A stretch of DNA of 41,265 nt. Source: Haplomitrium mnioides (taxonomy: Eukaryota > Marchantiophyta > Haplomitriopsida > Calobryales). Each line of letters begins with the position of its first letter. Position 1 is the stretch's first letter. This document shows, one piece after another, positions 1-9,763 of this stretch. A program made the translations under genes and the position numbers. The DNA is taken from contig JBNGIS010025247.1 of assembly GCA_049999725.1 (NCBI GenBank), forward strand, positions 24,643-65,907, read 5' to 3'. The notes under the pieces are model-generated. The model had not been told where the DNA came from, searched no databases, and worked only from the letters and a program-made list of their open reading frames with translations.

Positions 1-499
1 TCCTCAAACACCACAGTCGATCCCTCCTTCGCGGATCACAGCTTCTTCCTGGGTGGTCGCAGCAGAGACCTGCCCTCTATCCCATAAGTTTTCTCTCATG
101 ACTCAAAAGTCCTATATAAACAATTTACACTTACTTACCTTCAAGAGGCATCCCCACAGGGTATAAGACCACAACTTAATACTCTACCATAACAGCAGGG
201 CAACTTGTCCTCCAATGATGCACTTCCACTGGCTCCTGGGCAAGCTGTCCATCAACACACATGTAGCTTGATAGGGTCTAACTAGCCCTCCACAACTAGA
301 TTACTTTTACAACTTTTTCTTTTCCACCACTAAAAAGAACATTACTTCTTCATCACTTAGCCCTCTCTCCTTGGCCAATGATATCAAAACTATTCCTCTA
401 ATCCTTACATCTTACAATTCTACACTCATTAATCCAAAACTTAAAGCTTTACCATTTCCTTCTTACTCCACTGCTCAGAAGAGACCTCCTCTGAGTTGT
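1..499. other. Unassigned left-end sequence
   Basis: I see no coding region or named repeat here. A TATATAAA word lies near 113-120 but nothing places a gene next to it. The stretch may be the edge of the LTR-like block that follows, or of another repeat cut off by the window edge. Confidence 0.3.
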
Positions 500-810
500 T
501 TCTGACTTTTTGTCAAGAACTATGCTCCCACAAACCTCGTCTTATCTTCATTTCGGCATCCTCCCTTGATATAGGAACCCTTGAGAGGCTCCTTCTCTTC
601 ACTAAGGCGTCAGAAAGTTTTATATAAGAATATTGACAAAGGCTTATTTACCTGACTTGTCAAAAAGTTTGATGTAAGAACCATGAACCCCGCAGATCCA
701 TTTCGAACTTTCGGATGACTTTCGATTCGAACTTTCAAAGTCTCCTTCCTCGCGTCCGAATCTTTGACATGTCACCCTTTTGCCTGCTTAATTAACCTGC
801 TTTGGAATTC

Positions 811-884
811 AAATTAACCAGTCCGCCCCACATAGGAAGGCACATCGGAACCACATTAAGTGGTCTCCCCAGTTAGGAAGGCTG
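811..884 (-). repeat. Paired 40-bp palindromic LTR unit, pair 1
   Basis: Two consecutive units of about 35-40 bp, each with a TTAA-centred half, a CCCCAC or CCCCAG half and the tail TAGGAAGGC, joined by CATCGGAACC. The same paired arrangement recurs at 1659-1732, 1933-2004, 20017-20098 and, inverted, 7836-7920. Confidence 0.55.
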
Positions 885-1658
885 GTTTCCGATTCAATCT
901 TCGGATCGGGCACCACGGACATCGGATTCAACTCTTCATAGCTCACCTTTTCTTCAATCCGGTCGTTGCTCATTCTCATTTCAATCGCACAGCAGCTCCA
1001 TTCGATCATCACACAATGTTCTTCACATCTTGCTTTCTCATCGTGATTGTCTTCCCTTCACCTCATGTAAGGATCGCAACATCTCAGAGGAATTCTTCTT
1101 CAAGGTTGCAAGGGAAATTCTTCTTCCGCAATTCAGTCAATTCCAACAACAGGAGATTCATTGTTGATTCTTCCTGACATCCCTATTTTGAAGAGCTTTA
1201 GACCACAATTTGCAGCCTTCCCTTCGATCACTTCCGCGCAACAGAGAGGGCCTTCGCATCCTGTTCACTCGCAACTCCCTTCTATTTGATTCTCGTAGGG
1301 ATAGCACGGTCATTCCTTAATTTCAGAGGCTCTTCTTCAATCGAACGTCGCATCAGCTCATCGCATGAGGCGGAGGTCCTCTCAAATAAGGCCATTTTCA
1401 ATTCAGGGGCATTCGTATCCATTTGAATTCACACCAAGCCTTCGATGCAGGGCTCTTCATCTAGCGCATCAGCTGATCCTTCTTCACAGGTCAATGGGTT
1501 GAGCTTTTCATGCAGCTGATCAATTCTCCATGAAGAATTCTTCCAAAGCAATGAACGAGAACCCCCCCACAATTCGATCCGATCCCCTGCTTCGTCGGAT
1601 CAGATGTAGATCATCGTTTCACTTTTTTATCCTTAGTCTCCAGTTGGCTTCCCTTTGG

Positions 1659-1732
1659 ACCCGGTTAACCCATGATCCCCACATCGGAGGTCACCTCGGA
1701 TCCATTTTAACTGGGGAGCGCACTTAGGAGGG
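1659..1732 (-). repeat. Paired 40-bp palindromic LTR unit, pair 2
   Basis: Diverged copy of the pair: CCCGGTTAACCC...CCCCACATCGGAGG followed by TTTTAACTGGGGAGCGCAC and TTAGGAGGGC. It lies upstream of a GCTGCCACGTTT word near 1835, as the other pairs do. Confidence 0.45.
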
Positions 1733-1932
1733 CTGCTTCCCATGAAGGTCACCATTTCTCCGCTGAGGTTCCGTGGACTAACTGGGACTGACGCGTGTCC
1801 CCCAATACTATGAAGTGCTCTAGGGCTGCCACGTTTCTGCAGAGCCCTACGGACCCCGTTGGCTTCTAAACCATGATATGTCGCTGCTTCGTCCTTCCTG
1901 TTTAACCCCCTTCGGAACCCCCTTGGCGGATC

Positions 1933-2004
1933 TCTATTAAGCGGTCCCCTCACGTCGTAAGACGCATCGGAACCCGCTTAACCGGGTTCCCCACTTAGGA
2001 AGGC
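1933..2004 (-). repeat. Paired 40-bp palindromic LTR unit, pair 3
   Basis: The first unit ends GTAAGACG and the second ends CACTTAGGAAGGCG. The same alternation (GTAAGACGG, then TAGGAAGGCGG) is seen at 20017-20098 in the A2 LTR, which supports shared ancestry of the two blocks. Confidence 0.6.
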
Positions 2005-2390
2005 GCAGTCCCGTCGTTCCTTCGGACCCCCAGGAGCTGCCACGTTTCCGTGGCGCTCCATGGACTCCTCGGGTCAGCGGCCATCAGTAAACTTCCCGAA
2101 GGTTGTTCTTCCTTAGTTCAGCCTCCTTCTCTTCGATTCAAATTGCCCTGCGATCGCCTTGAGCTCTTCTCTCCATCAAGATATGGCATCCCCCGAATGG
2201 TCACGAATTGAGGACGCCGTGGTCCAAACTGTTGGCTCCTCCGTTCTGGATCTCGACTTTCACATGTGCTTGATCCCTCTTGCTCCCCCTTGTCAGCCCT
2301 GCCTCAGGCACAATTTGCTGGGAGTTCCTTTGATCCTCTTGTTAGCCTTCTTGCCTGACTCCTCTTGATTCCACAGGGCTCCCCCTTGTC

Positions 2391-2597
2391 TTGCAGGATT
2401 CATGACATCCACAGGGAAAGGCAGAAAAGAAAGGAAGAGAGGGGAAAGGGGAAAGAGTAGAAAGGTGCAAGGTTGGCATAACAACAATAAAACACACTAA
2501 AACACAACAAGCTAACACAAACTGAAGGAATCCACCAGGCTTGGAAACTCCGAATTCACAAAAAATGAAAAAACTCAGACACACCCGGCCGATACAG
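2391..2597. other. Unassigned spacer left of truncated A1 LTR
   Basis: A purine-rich then A-rich stretch with no similarity that I can see to the corresponding part of the A1 3' LTR (20774-20983). Homology between the two A1 LTRs begins abruptly at 2598, so this spacer probably marks a deletion or rearrangement that removed most of the 5' LTR. Confidence 0.4.
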
Positions 2598-3137
2598 GAC
2601 CAGTTGAGCAGACCCTGGGACAGCTTCAGAAGGGGAGTCAAGTCTCTTGATACAGTCCTGTGATCATAGGGGTTAATGCTATGTGTTTCCAACCCTGTTT
2701 TATAGTTTATGAAATAGTTCATATTAGAATAGTTAGGAATCACATTTGTATCAGTTTTTGTGACCACCTTGAGAGGGGGAGTCCAGTCCTCTGTCATTGT
2801 TCATTGGTGCAGGTCACAACACTTTTTTGCCCTCAAAGCATACACAAGGTGGCAGGGTCTAAGATTTGGACTCTTAGAATAAATTGAAAGATCTACACAA
2901 GGTATGCTGGGTGGTGTTAATGTGGACTTGGGGTTTTATGAATGAATGACTAGATTGTAAGCTGAAGAGAGTGAGAGGTGAACAAAGGGCTTGTTAGGGA
3001 AGAGAGGATCCTTAAAGCCCCAAAGTGATAACTGGCAAGGGGCCATCTCAGAAGAGAACCTGAAAGCCGTGAATCTGTCCTTCTTTGCCTTCCAAGTGGC
3101 ACCCGAGAAGGTTAAGGCTTGAAACAAGGGAGTGACA
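2598..3137 (+). repeat. Truncated 5' LTR of copy A1
   Basis: About 540 bp that align throughout with 20984-21522, the end of the A1 3' LTR, and inverted with 9466-9990 and 17616-18140 of A2. The left edge, GACCAGTTGAGCAG, is where similarity begins. The right end is the LTR terminus GGGAGTGACA, followed eight bases later by the primer site. The rest of the LTR (about 2.3 kb in the 3' copy) is missing on this side. Confidence 0.85.
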
Positions 3138-3145
3138 TGAATTTT

Positions 3146-3164
3146 TGGCGCTAGAAGAAGGGCC
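3146..3164 (+). other. Primer-binding site of copy A1
   Basis: TGGCGCTAGAAGAAGGGCC lies just inside the 5' LTR end, with the TGG expected for pairing to a tRNA 3' CCA. A2 has the matching TGGTGCTAGAAGGAGGGCC. It is not the initiator-Met type (TGGTATCAGAGC). I cannot name the tRNA with confidence. Confidence 0.7.
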
Positions 3165-3291
3165 AAAGGTTTGGAGAAACCTGAGACCAACCCGGACTCA
3201 AGCTATCACCTTGTGCACCAGAGACCCAAAGTCAGATTGGGAAGCACACTTCGAGACATAGAGCTGCTATGGGTGAGTCTATTGAGAAAGA

Positions 3292-5130
3292 GTGGCGGAT
3301 AGAAGAGACTTTTGGATGGAAGTGGCAATGGCCTGTGTTGGGATGGCCAATCCGATACCCCTCTCTAGGCTTTGGGCCCGATTCAAATACAAGTCCTTCA
3401 AGGGATGCCCGAAGGATGACCCAAATGCATGGCTAGACGACTTGGAGAATACTACAGCAACAAATGGCGAAAGCCATATGAAAATTGGGATCCTATCAAC
3501 AGTTTTGAAGGGAGAAGCTCAGTCTTGGTACAAGAATTTGCCTGACAATGTCAAGCATGACTGGCATGCATTCAAGGCAGCATTCATTGCAGAATGTTGA
3601 GGGATCAGAGAAGAGACGGAGGCGCTGATCAAGATGGGTCAGCTCAGAATGAAAAAAAAGGAGTTAGTGAGGAAATTCCTCCAGCAATTTAAGAAGGTGG
3701 CACAGAAGCTGAACTTGCTAGCCACTGACGGGATGCTCACGTCGTGGTTTTTGGCAGCTCTACCCAGGGGAATTGCAACCTGGGTGAGACAAACAGATCC
3801 ACAAACTCTAGAAGAAGATGTCAATGCAGTCTGATCCCATGTCAAAGCTGCAATCACCAGTTCTAAAGCACGGGCCAAATACGACTCCAATTACTCTTCG
3901 GACACCTCAAACAGTGACGAGGAAACGGATGAGAATTTTGAGTCCTCCTTGAAAAGCGAGAATGAGTCGGGCAGTAGCAGCCTAGAGGAGGACCGATCGT
4001 CTAGAAGAAAGAAGAAGAAGAAGGATCTCAAGAAGAAGAAGCAAGCCAAAGAGGTAAGTCATCGCAAAGGGGCCAGCAAGAGGAAGTACAGAAAAAATGA
4101 ACGCGAACCCGAGGTGAGCAGGAAGCCAGGGGGAGGGATCAGATTGAAGAGCTGAGCGCCAAGATGGAGGCAATAAACATCCTCTTGGCTGGGATCAAAC
4201 CAAAGGGTAGGCCTCTTCCCACCCAAAGAGTAGGAGTCTAGTGCGTAAGATACAAGTAACACGGACACTTCCCTCAGGAATGTTCGAACGACAACAGCGT
4301 TGTGCACTATGTAAGAGAGGAAGCACCAGAATATGTGAGAGAAGAGGTCGAATATGTGATGGAGGAGGCCATTGAGACCGTGTATCAAATCAGTGGGGGA
4401 TCTCAAACAATGCTGAGGAGACCCGTAGGAGGGAGTGGAGGGCCGGTGAATCAATGAGTTGCCAATCGGTCATCCAGAATAACGATCATGGTATGTTGGA
4501 ATTATGGCTAGCCCGACCACATTTTCTCCAATTGTCCGGAGCTGCGGAAGAGCAATTATGACCAACCACCTCCCTTGTGCTTCCAATGCAAGAAGAAGGG
4601 GCATGTAGCGGTCAATTTCCCAACCAAAAGGCCCGATGCACCCCTTGGGTCAAGCGAAAATCCTCCTCCCCCCGCAATTGTCAATCTGATCACCTTGGAG
4701 ATAGAGGAGGAAGCCGAATTGCCAAGATGGGAGACACCCACTCCAGAGGATTGTTTTCGGGTGGTAACCAGGGTCGGGGCGAAGGACAAAAAGAAGAGCC
4801 AGAAGAAGTCTGAGCGGAAAGCCAAGAAGGGGGTCGCTCAAGCGACCTCATCACGAAATGATTCAAATTATCAAAGGGATAATCTGAAGTGGTTCTACCC
4901 GAAGCAGCAAAACCATGTGAGGAGGCAGTTGGAGGCTTTGGAAGCCATGGAGGAAGAACAGACAACAGAAGAGACCCTCAAAGAGGTCTGCAAGTAGCAA
5001 GGAGGGACCTAGGAGGCAAGGGAGAAGGTTGCAGCTTCCGAATAGGGGACAAAGCCCAACCCCTACAACATTCAAGCAGATGTGAGGGATTGTTCTATTA
5101 CGTCCATAGTGGGCCAACTCATCAAGGATA
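3292..5130 (+). pseudogene. gag: gag remnant of copy A1
   Basis: Gag capsid/nucleocapsid polyprotein that would package element RNA. The N-terminal part (3292-4155, one frame) has the plant gypsy gag core with FKYKSFKG, DPNAWLDDLE, AQSWYKNLP and a lysine-rich tail. The zinc-knuckle part (about 4160-5000) is in the -1 frame relative to it. Stops interrupt it at 3598, 3832 and 4153, and at 4239-4241 and 4257-4259 inside knuckle 1. Against A2, cysteines of knuckles 1 and 2 became tyrosine and one of knuckle 3 became phenylalanine, so RNA binding would be lost. The start is uncertain: the frame can be read from a GTG at 3292 but probably began further upstream. Most changes are C-to-T or G-to-A. 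Confidence 0.85.
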
Positions 5131-5990
5131 GCCTGTTTTACTGAAGGCAGCTCCGTGAATTGTTGATGGGAGCTCAAGGTACCCAAGGTAGAATCAAGAG
5201 AAGATCGCCAACTGGATGAATGTTGCCTTTCCCACCTGCTTGAAGGAGGTGCAAGGATTCTTGAGGTGCATTGGGTATTATTGAAGATTCATCAACCAAT
5301 TCGCCTCAGTAGCTCTGCCCCTCATCCAAATGGCCAAGGGGGGTAGCACATTTGAGGCCACCCTTGAAAGGCTGGCAAGCTTCATAGAATTGAAGAAGAG
5401 GTTGGCAAGCACCCGTGTGTTAGTCCCTCTCAGTTGGGGGAAGGATTTCCATGTGATGATTGACGTGTCTGGGTTCTACATCGGAGCGGTGCTATCTCAA
5501 GTGGATGAGAAGGGGCGGGACTCCCCAATCTACTTTGCCAACAAGCTACTGCCCCAGCAGAGAAGAATTACTCTGCCATAGATCGGGAAGCCCTGGGGAT
5601 CATCTATGCATTGAAGAAATTCAGGCATTATTCGTTGCATTACAAAGTGATCTTCCATACGAATCACAATGCACTCAAGTACATGGTGAACAAACCTGAT
5701 GTCATCGGTTGCATTGCAAGGTGGGTGCTTCTCCTGCAAGAATTCAATTTTGAAGTCAGAATCAAGCATGGGAAGAAGCACAACAATGCAAATTTCTTCT
5801 TCAGGATTGCTAGACCCGTCAATCAAAAGGAGGTAGGTGATGAATTCCCTGATGAGGACCTATTCCAAGTGAAAGTTGGGAGGGCCACGAACTACGCAAC
5901 AATCACCGAATTCCTCTGTTCTACCTTGATTCCCAAAGACAGAAGCAGAGAGGAAGTTGTTGTATTCCTCAAGAAGGTGAAGCCATACCT
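5131..5990 (+). pseudogene. pol: Protease/RT-deleted pol: RT tail plus RNase H remnant of copy A1
   Basis: Around 5185-5194 the sequence jumps from the linker before protease (ACCCAAGGT) to the end of RT (ATCAAGAGAAGATCGCC). In A2 these points are about 1.65 kb apart, so protease and the RT catalytic core are gone. What follows is the RT thumb/connection (about 5195-5330) and RNase H (5330-5990). A -1 frameshift lies near 5550, where A2 reads CTGGCACCAG and this copy CTGCCCCAG. The first two RNase H acidic sites survive (VMIDVSG; AIDREALG), but the third Asp is Asn at 5662-5664 (HTNHNAL against HTDHNAL in A2) and the NADFFSR Asp is also Asn. The enzyme would be inactive. Confidence 0.85.
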
Positions 5991-7187
5991 TGAATCAAAG
6001 GAGTATTGCATAAGAGGGGGTATGATGGGATGATTAGACGCTGTCTTGAGCATGATCAATCCACAGTGGTAATGCAAGCCCTCCATAAAGAGGAGGTGGG
6101 AGGCCATTTTGTAGTAGATACCACAATCAAAAAAATGTTGGATGCAGGATATTTGTGGCCTACCTTGCACAAGGATGTGCACTTTTTGGTAAAATGGTGT
6201 GATGCATGCCAAAGTACGGGGAGGCATGCAGCAAATCAACACCATCCTTTGGTGCCCATCATTCCCATGGCACCTTTTGAGAAGTAGAGGATCAACTTCA
6301 TCGGCCTAATTGCACCCTCCACTCGGAAGGGCAACAGGTACATATTGATGGTCACTGATTATGCAACCAAGTGGGTGGAGGCCAGAGCCGCTCGGAAGGA
6401 TGATGCCAAGACAGTGGCAACCTTCTTCTATGAGCAGATGTTCTGTAGATTCGGGCCTCCTTTGGAGCTGGTCAGTGATCAGAGGACTCACTTCATCAAT
6501 CAAGTAATCCGAGACCTGACTAATTAGTACATGATCAAGCATAAACGCACCACAGCCTACCACCCCAAGGCTGATGGCCTGATAGAAAGAGCCAACGGGA
6601 TCATGGGGAAGATCCTCAGTAAAACGGTGGCAACCAACAAATCAGATTGGGATCTCAAGCTGCTCACCGCGACCCATGCATACAATTTGGCCTACAAGAC
6701 CACAACGGGCCACTGCCCCTACTTTTTGGTCTTTGGATAACATGCTCTAGTACCATTGGAGTATGAGGTGCTCACCAGACAATTGTTGGAGCATGAGAGA
6801 ATGGCTGAAGATCAAAGCAAAAGGGAAAGACTCTATCAGCTGGAAAGCTTAGAGGAGACCAGAGATTTAGCCCAAGGGAGGCTGGAGCACCAGCAAGAGT
6901 TGAGGAAGAGACAACATGATAAAGGGCTCAACCCGACTGACCTCTTGGAGGGAAATCTAATGTTGTTGTATGACAACAGGTTTGTGCATTTCCTTAGAAA
7001 ACTGTACACAAGGTGGATGGGGTCATTCGTGCTGAGGAAGCTACATCGGAATGGGTCAGCAGAGTTGGAGACATTGGAGGATCACAAGTTCGTCAACCGG
7101 GTGCACTTTGACAGACTCAGAAGGTATGAGAGTCAGGAGGAGGAGGGAGAGGGCCCAACGGTGATCCCATTGAAGGTACCTGGCTAG
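5991..7187 (+). pseudogene. int: Integrase remnant of copy A1
   Basis: Integrase inserts element cDNA into the genome. The zinc-binding HHCC region (6006-6220; HKEEVGGHF, CDACQ) is followed by the DDE core and a C-terminal domain ending around RVHFDRLRRYE. Stops lie at 6285-6287 (TGG to TAG), 6525-6527 and 6737-6739. The first catalytic Asp is changed to Asn at 6294-6296 (INFIG here, IDFIG in A2), while the second (VSDQ) and the Glu (ADGLIERANG) remain. The C-terminal domain (6756-7187) is still a 143-residue open frame. Polypurine tract and LTR follow directly. Confidence 0.87.
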
Positions 7188-7197
7188 CAAAGGTAAG

Positions 7198-7249
7198 TTG
7201 TGTATGTGTGTGTGTGTGTGAGTTTGTGGGGGAGGGGGGGGGGGGGGGG
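7198..7249 (+). repeat. TG microsatellite and long G tract inside copy A1
   Basis: A (TG)n run at about 7201-7221 is followed by a nearly pure G tract at 7228-7249, between the integrase stop and the polypurine tract. A2 has a (CA)n run on the opposite strand at the corresponding place (11887-11920), so the microsatellite belongs to the element. The long G tract is seen only in A1 and could form a quadruplex. Confidence 0.85.
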
Positions 7250-7361
7250 CGTTTTATGGGGTTGTATTGCAGCAGTTACGGAGGCCAGCCAACAACCACT
7301 TAGAGGAGGAACCCAGCAGAGCAAGGGAGATGAAGGGTGTTTGCGGGGACGTTTCACACTC

Positions 7362-7374
7362 GAAGGGGGAGTTA
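7362..7374 (+). other. Polypurine tract of copy A1
   Basis: GAAGGGGGA followed by GTTA directly precedes the LTR start TGTCAG. A2 has the equivalent AAAGGGGGA and ATTA before TGTCAG on the minus strand. This is the plus-strand DNA primer of reverse transcription. Confidence 0.8.
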
Positions 7375-7835
7375 TGTCAGCCAGGGAATTGGAGCGCTGG
7401 CCCAAAAATCTGCAATTCGGAAACTGCATTGACACAATTCCCCTCTGGTAAGGGCAAAAGCGCCTCGAAAGCAGCAAGAATCTTTCAAACTAAGGATACT
7501 AGTAGAGCGCATGGATCCAAGAAGGAGAATGGAATCATTGCGGAAGAGGGGAAGGGAGCAGTGGGTGGAGAGGCATCACTAAAATTCAAAGAAGCCAACG
7601 AGAGCCCGTGGAGGTGATGAGGATGCAGGAATCGAAGCCTAGAGGGGAGGAGGGAGCAGCCACCTAGAGCAAAGCAATGCGCGAATTGTGAGCATAAGCA
7701 ATGCGACGAATGACCTATTCAAGGAACAATCGAGTTACAAAGAACATTGGATCAGTGAAATGGCCTGAGGAGTTTGAATGTCATGCGAAGGGAGTGATAC
7801 TTCCGTGGTGTCCGATCCGAAGAACTTAGTGCAAC

Positions 7836-7920
7836 CCAACCTTCCTAATTAGGGAGCCCGGTTAAATGGGTTTCAAGTGAGCTTCCAATGTGGGGAGCCC
7901 ACTTAATAAGGATCCGTTGG
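7836..7920 (+). repeat. Paired 40-bp palindromic unit in A1 LTR
   Basis: Inverted relative to the copies at 811-2004 and 20017-20098, as expected because this LTR points the other way. It reads CCTTCCTAATTAGGGAGCCC, then GGTTAAATGGG, then TGTGGGGAGCCCACTTAATA. Confidence 0.55.
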
Positions 7921-8084
7921 GAGGTCTGACCGGAAGAGAAAGGAGTAATCAACTAAAAGGATGATCTATTGAAGATTCAGACTGGAAGAGAATGAGTTTG
8001 AAAGTTCAAAGGAGTACAAATGCGACGTTTGAAAGTTCGACGGGTGCGTACGAGGAGTTGGTTTGAAAAGGATTTTTCTTTGTA

Positions 8085-8165
8085 GTTCTTATATCAAGCT
8101 TTTTTCACAACTTAGTGAAGGGAGCTCCGAACGAGTGTTGTTCTTATCGCAAGCTTTTCGACAAG
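8085..8165 (+). repeat. GTTCTTAT...CAAGCTTTT double motif
   Basis: Two copies (GTTCTTATATCAAGCTTTT and GTTCTTATCGCAAGCTTTT) spaced about 50 bp apart. Inverted relatives with variable spacing sit at 547-690. This is a small LTR sub-repeat of unknown role. Confidence 0.5.
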
Positions 8166-8392
8166 ATGGCTTCCAAACGACGACAAAGGCATTGCTCTTA
8201 CTCAGTGAGACAAGGCGACTCTTCGGATTATGTGGCATCCTCGAAAGGCATATGGGAAGTCAATGGACACGTGGCAATAAATCAGAGCCCGTTGGGACTC
8301 AGGCCACGAAAAGGTCAACTTTGGAGAGGAGTTAGCGCGGCGGTCTGCCTACCCTTTTGCGGGGCGGCATCGAACGGCGAGGCAACGGATAA

Positions 8393-8585
8393 CGTGGTGG
8401 CCCTAGAGAGTCCGCAAGGCTTCACAGATGACGTATCGGCCCCAGGGAGTCCGCAAGGCTTTATGGAGAGGTGGCGGGCCAAGGGCGTCCGAGGGTTTAT
8501 AGCGGAAACGTGGCAAGCGCAGAGGGCCCGCAGAGTTTAGTGGAAACGTGGACAAAGGAGAGGGTCCGCGGTCTTCATCAGAGAA
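8393..8585 (+). repeat. Five-unit 38-39 bp tandem array in A1 LTR
   Basis: Units start at 8393, 8432, 8471, 8509 and 8547 (39, 39, 38, 38, 39 bp). Each has a purine-rich start, a GAGAGTCCGC-like centre and a TTTATGGAGAG-like end. Three units open with an ACGTGG core. The array lies between two larger LTR modules, each with ATGGACACGTGGCA (about 8260 and 8683). The position inside the LTR and the repeated ACGT core suggest a promoter/enhancer array. Confidence 0.75.
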
Positions 8586-9752
8586 AGGTCGGTGCGACGG
8601 TCAGACTACCCGCTTGCGAAACGACGTCGAGCGGTGGCTTTGCGGATTACGTGGCGTCCTCAAAGGATTTGGTGGAAGTCAATGGACACGTGGCAGTAAG
8701 ACAAAGTCCGTTGGATCTCGAGTCAAAGAAATGTCAACCTCGAAGGAGGGTCAAGGCGAATAGTAGGGACACACGTCCCAACCTCCGATTCCAAGCCCAA
8801 CAGGATTAACAAACTTTCAATGGGAAGGGCTCGGAGGATTAGCGGAAGCTCGAGGGGTATACATCGAGGGGCTGCAAATTCAGAAGGGTTGATGATCAAG
8901 CAAATTAGAGATGCAACAGCGATCTCGAGACGAGGAAATCGCAACGAGGTAAGGTAGGAGTGGGATTCCAATGAGAAGCTACGTGAAGCGAGTGAACTCG
9001 CGTTGGAGGCAAGCGGGGGTGGAGGTGGACTGGAGGGGCGCCGAGAATCGTTGAGCGGAGAGCTCTAGAGGCTCGAGCAATCCAGGTGAACTCATCCCCG
9101 TAAGTGGACCAAGAGCGAAGGTGGATCGATACAGGAGTCTAGAAGGGAATCTGGCCTGTTGAGAATTCAAGAGAGGCTGCCAAGTGGGATCTTGAAGTCA
9201 TCTCTACATTCCTTGTGCGGGAGCATCAACCCAGAGTGCTCGGAGTGCGCTCTGGTGTAATTCTTCAAGTGGAGCTGAGAGAGGGTGGCTGCGTTAGTGC
9301 CTACGTATCACGGAGAAATCCTATCGAGGCTCGGGGGTGGAGCAAGCTACATGCAGTTGGGAAGACTGTCTTCTAGAGGTGGAAGTGAAAGAAATTCTCT
9401 TCCTAGCTTGAGGAAGTAAATTCAGGGCTTTTAGTGATGGAAGTTGAAAACTATCTAGAGAGAGGTGTCACTCCCTTGTTTCCGGTCTTAACCTTCACAG
9501 TCACCTCTTTGGATGCAGGAGAGGACAAATTGTAGGCTTTCAGGTTCTTTTCTAAGATGGCCCCTTGCCAATTATCGCTTTGAAGCTTTAAGGATTCTCG
9601 CTTTCCTTACTAGCCTTTGATTCACCACTTACTCTCTTCAGACTTCACTCAAATCATTCATTCACAACTTATGTCAACATTCTCCACACCCAATCTTCCT
9701 TGTGCAATTATGTCCGTGTATTCCAAGGACCCAAAACTTGAGGCCGTGCCAC

Positions 9753-9763
9753 CTTATATGTAA
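9753..9763 (-). promoter_or_regulatory. Possible TATA box, A2 3' LTR
   Basis: On the minus strand the sequence reads TACATATAAGGTGGCACGG, conserved at the same place in the 5' LTR (17903-17913). It lies about 290 bp from the LTR 3' end. In A1 the equivalent has become CATACACAAGG. This rests on sequence form only. Confidence 0.35.

Larger units (their letters stand above)
500..2390 (-). repeat. LTR-like block related to family A, minus orientation
   Basis: This noncoding block shares modules with the family A LTRs elsewhere in the window. Near 902-918 it has the reverse complement of the motif at about 7800-7820 in the copy A1 LTR (CGGATCGGGCACCACGG against CCGTGGTGTCCGATCCG). It carries GTAAGAAC/GATATAAGAAC words at 547-690 that match, inverted, 8085-8165. 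It also holds three pairs of the TTAAGTGGG/CCCACTTA unit (about 811-884, 1659-1732, 1933-2004). I cannot find clean TG...CA ends, so it may be a solo LTR, a truncated LTR or a rearranged one. The right edge near 2390 is a guess. Confidence 0.5.
7375..9465 (+). repeat. 3' LTR of copy A1, first part
   Basis: Begins TGTCAGCCAGGGAATTGGAG after the polypurine tract, matching the inverted A2 5' LTR start (TGTCAGCCAGTGAATTGGAG, ending at 20773). It runs to 9465, where A2 is inserted. The left flank ends AACTATCTAGAGAGAGG and the LTR resumes at 20774 with AGGAGTGTGTGGG. The same continuous stretch is found uninterrupted (inverted) in the A2 3' LTR near 10190-10230 and in the third LTR near 40365-40390. 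The interior holds paired 40-bp units, a 39-bp tandem array and ACGT-core words. Confidence 0.88.

Noticed and set aside
113-120. TATATAAA word as a promoter
   Set aside because: No gene or element start can be tied to it, and such words are common in this composition.
1633-1953. Overlapping open frames in the left LTR-like block (also 860-1177 and 2342-2797)
   Set aside because: They lie in GC-rich, stop-poor LTR sequence, have no domain motifs, and overlap on both strands.
8115-8809. Open frames in the A1 LTR (8115-8540, 8471-8809)
   Set aside because: They result from tandem repeats with unit lengths near multiples of three; the translations are repeats of LTR modules without protein motifs.
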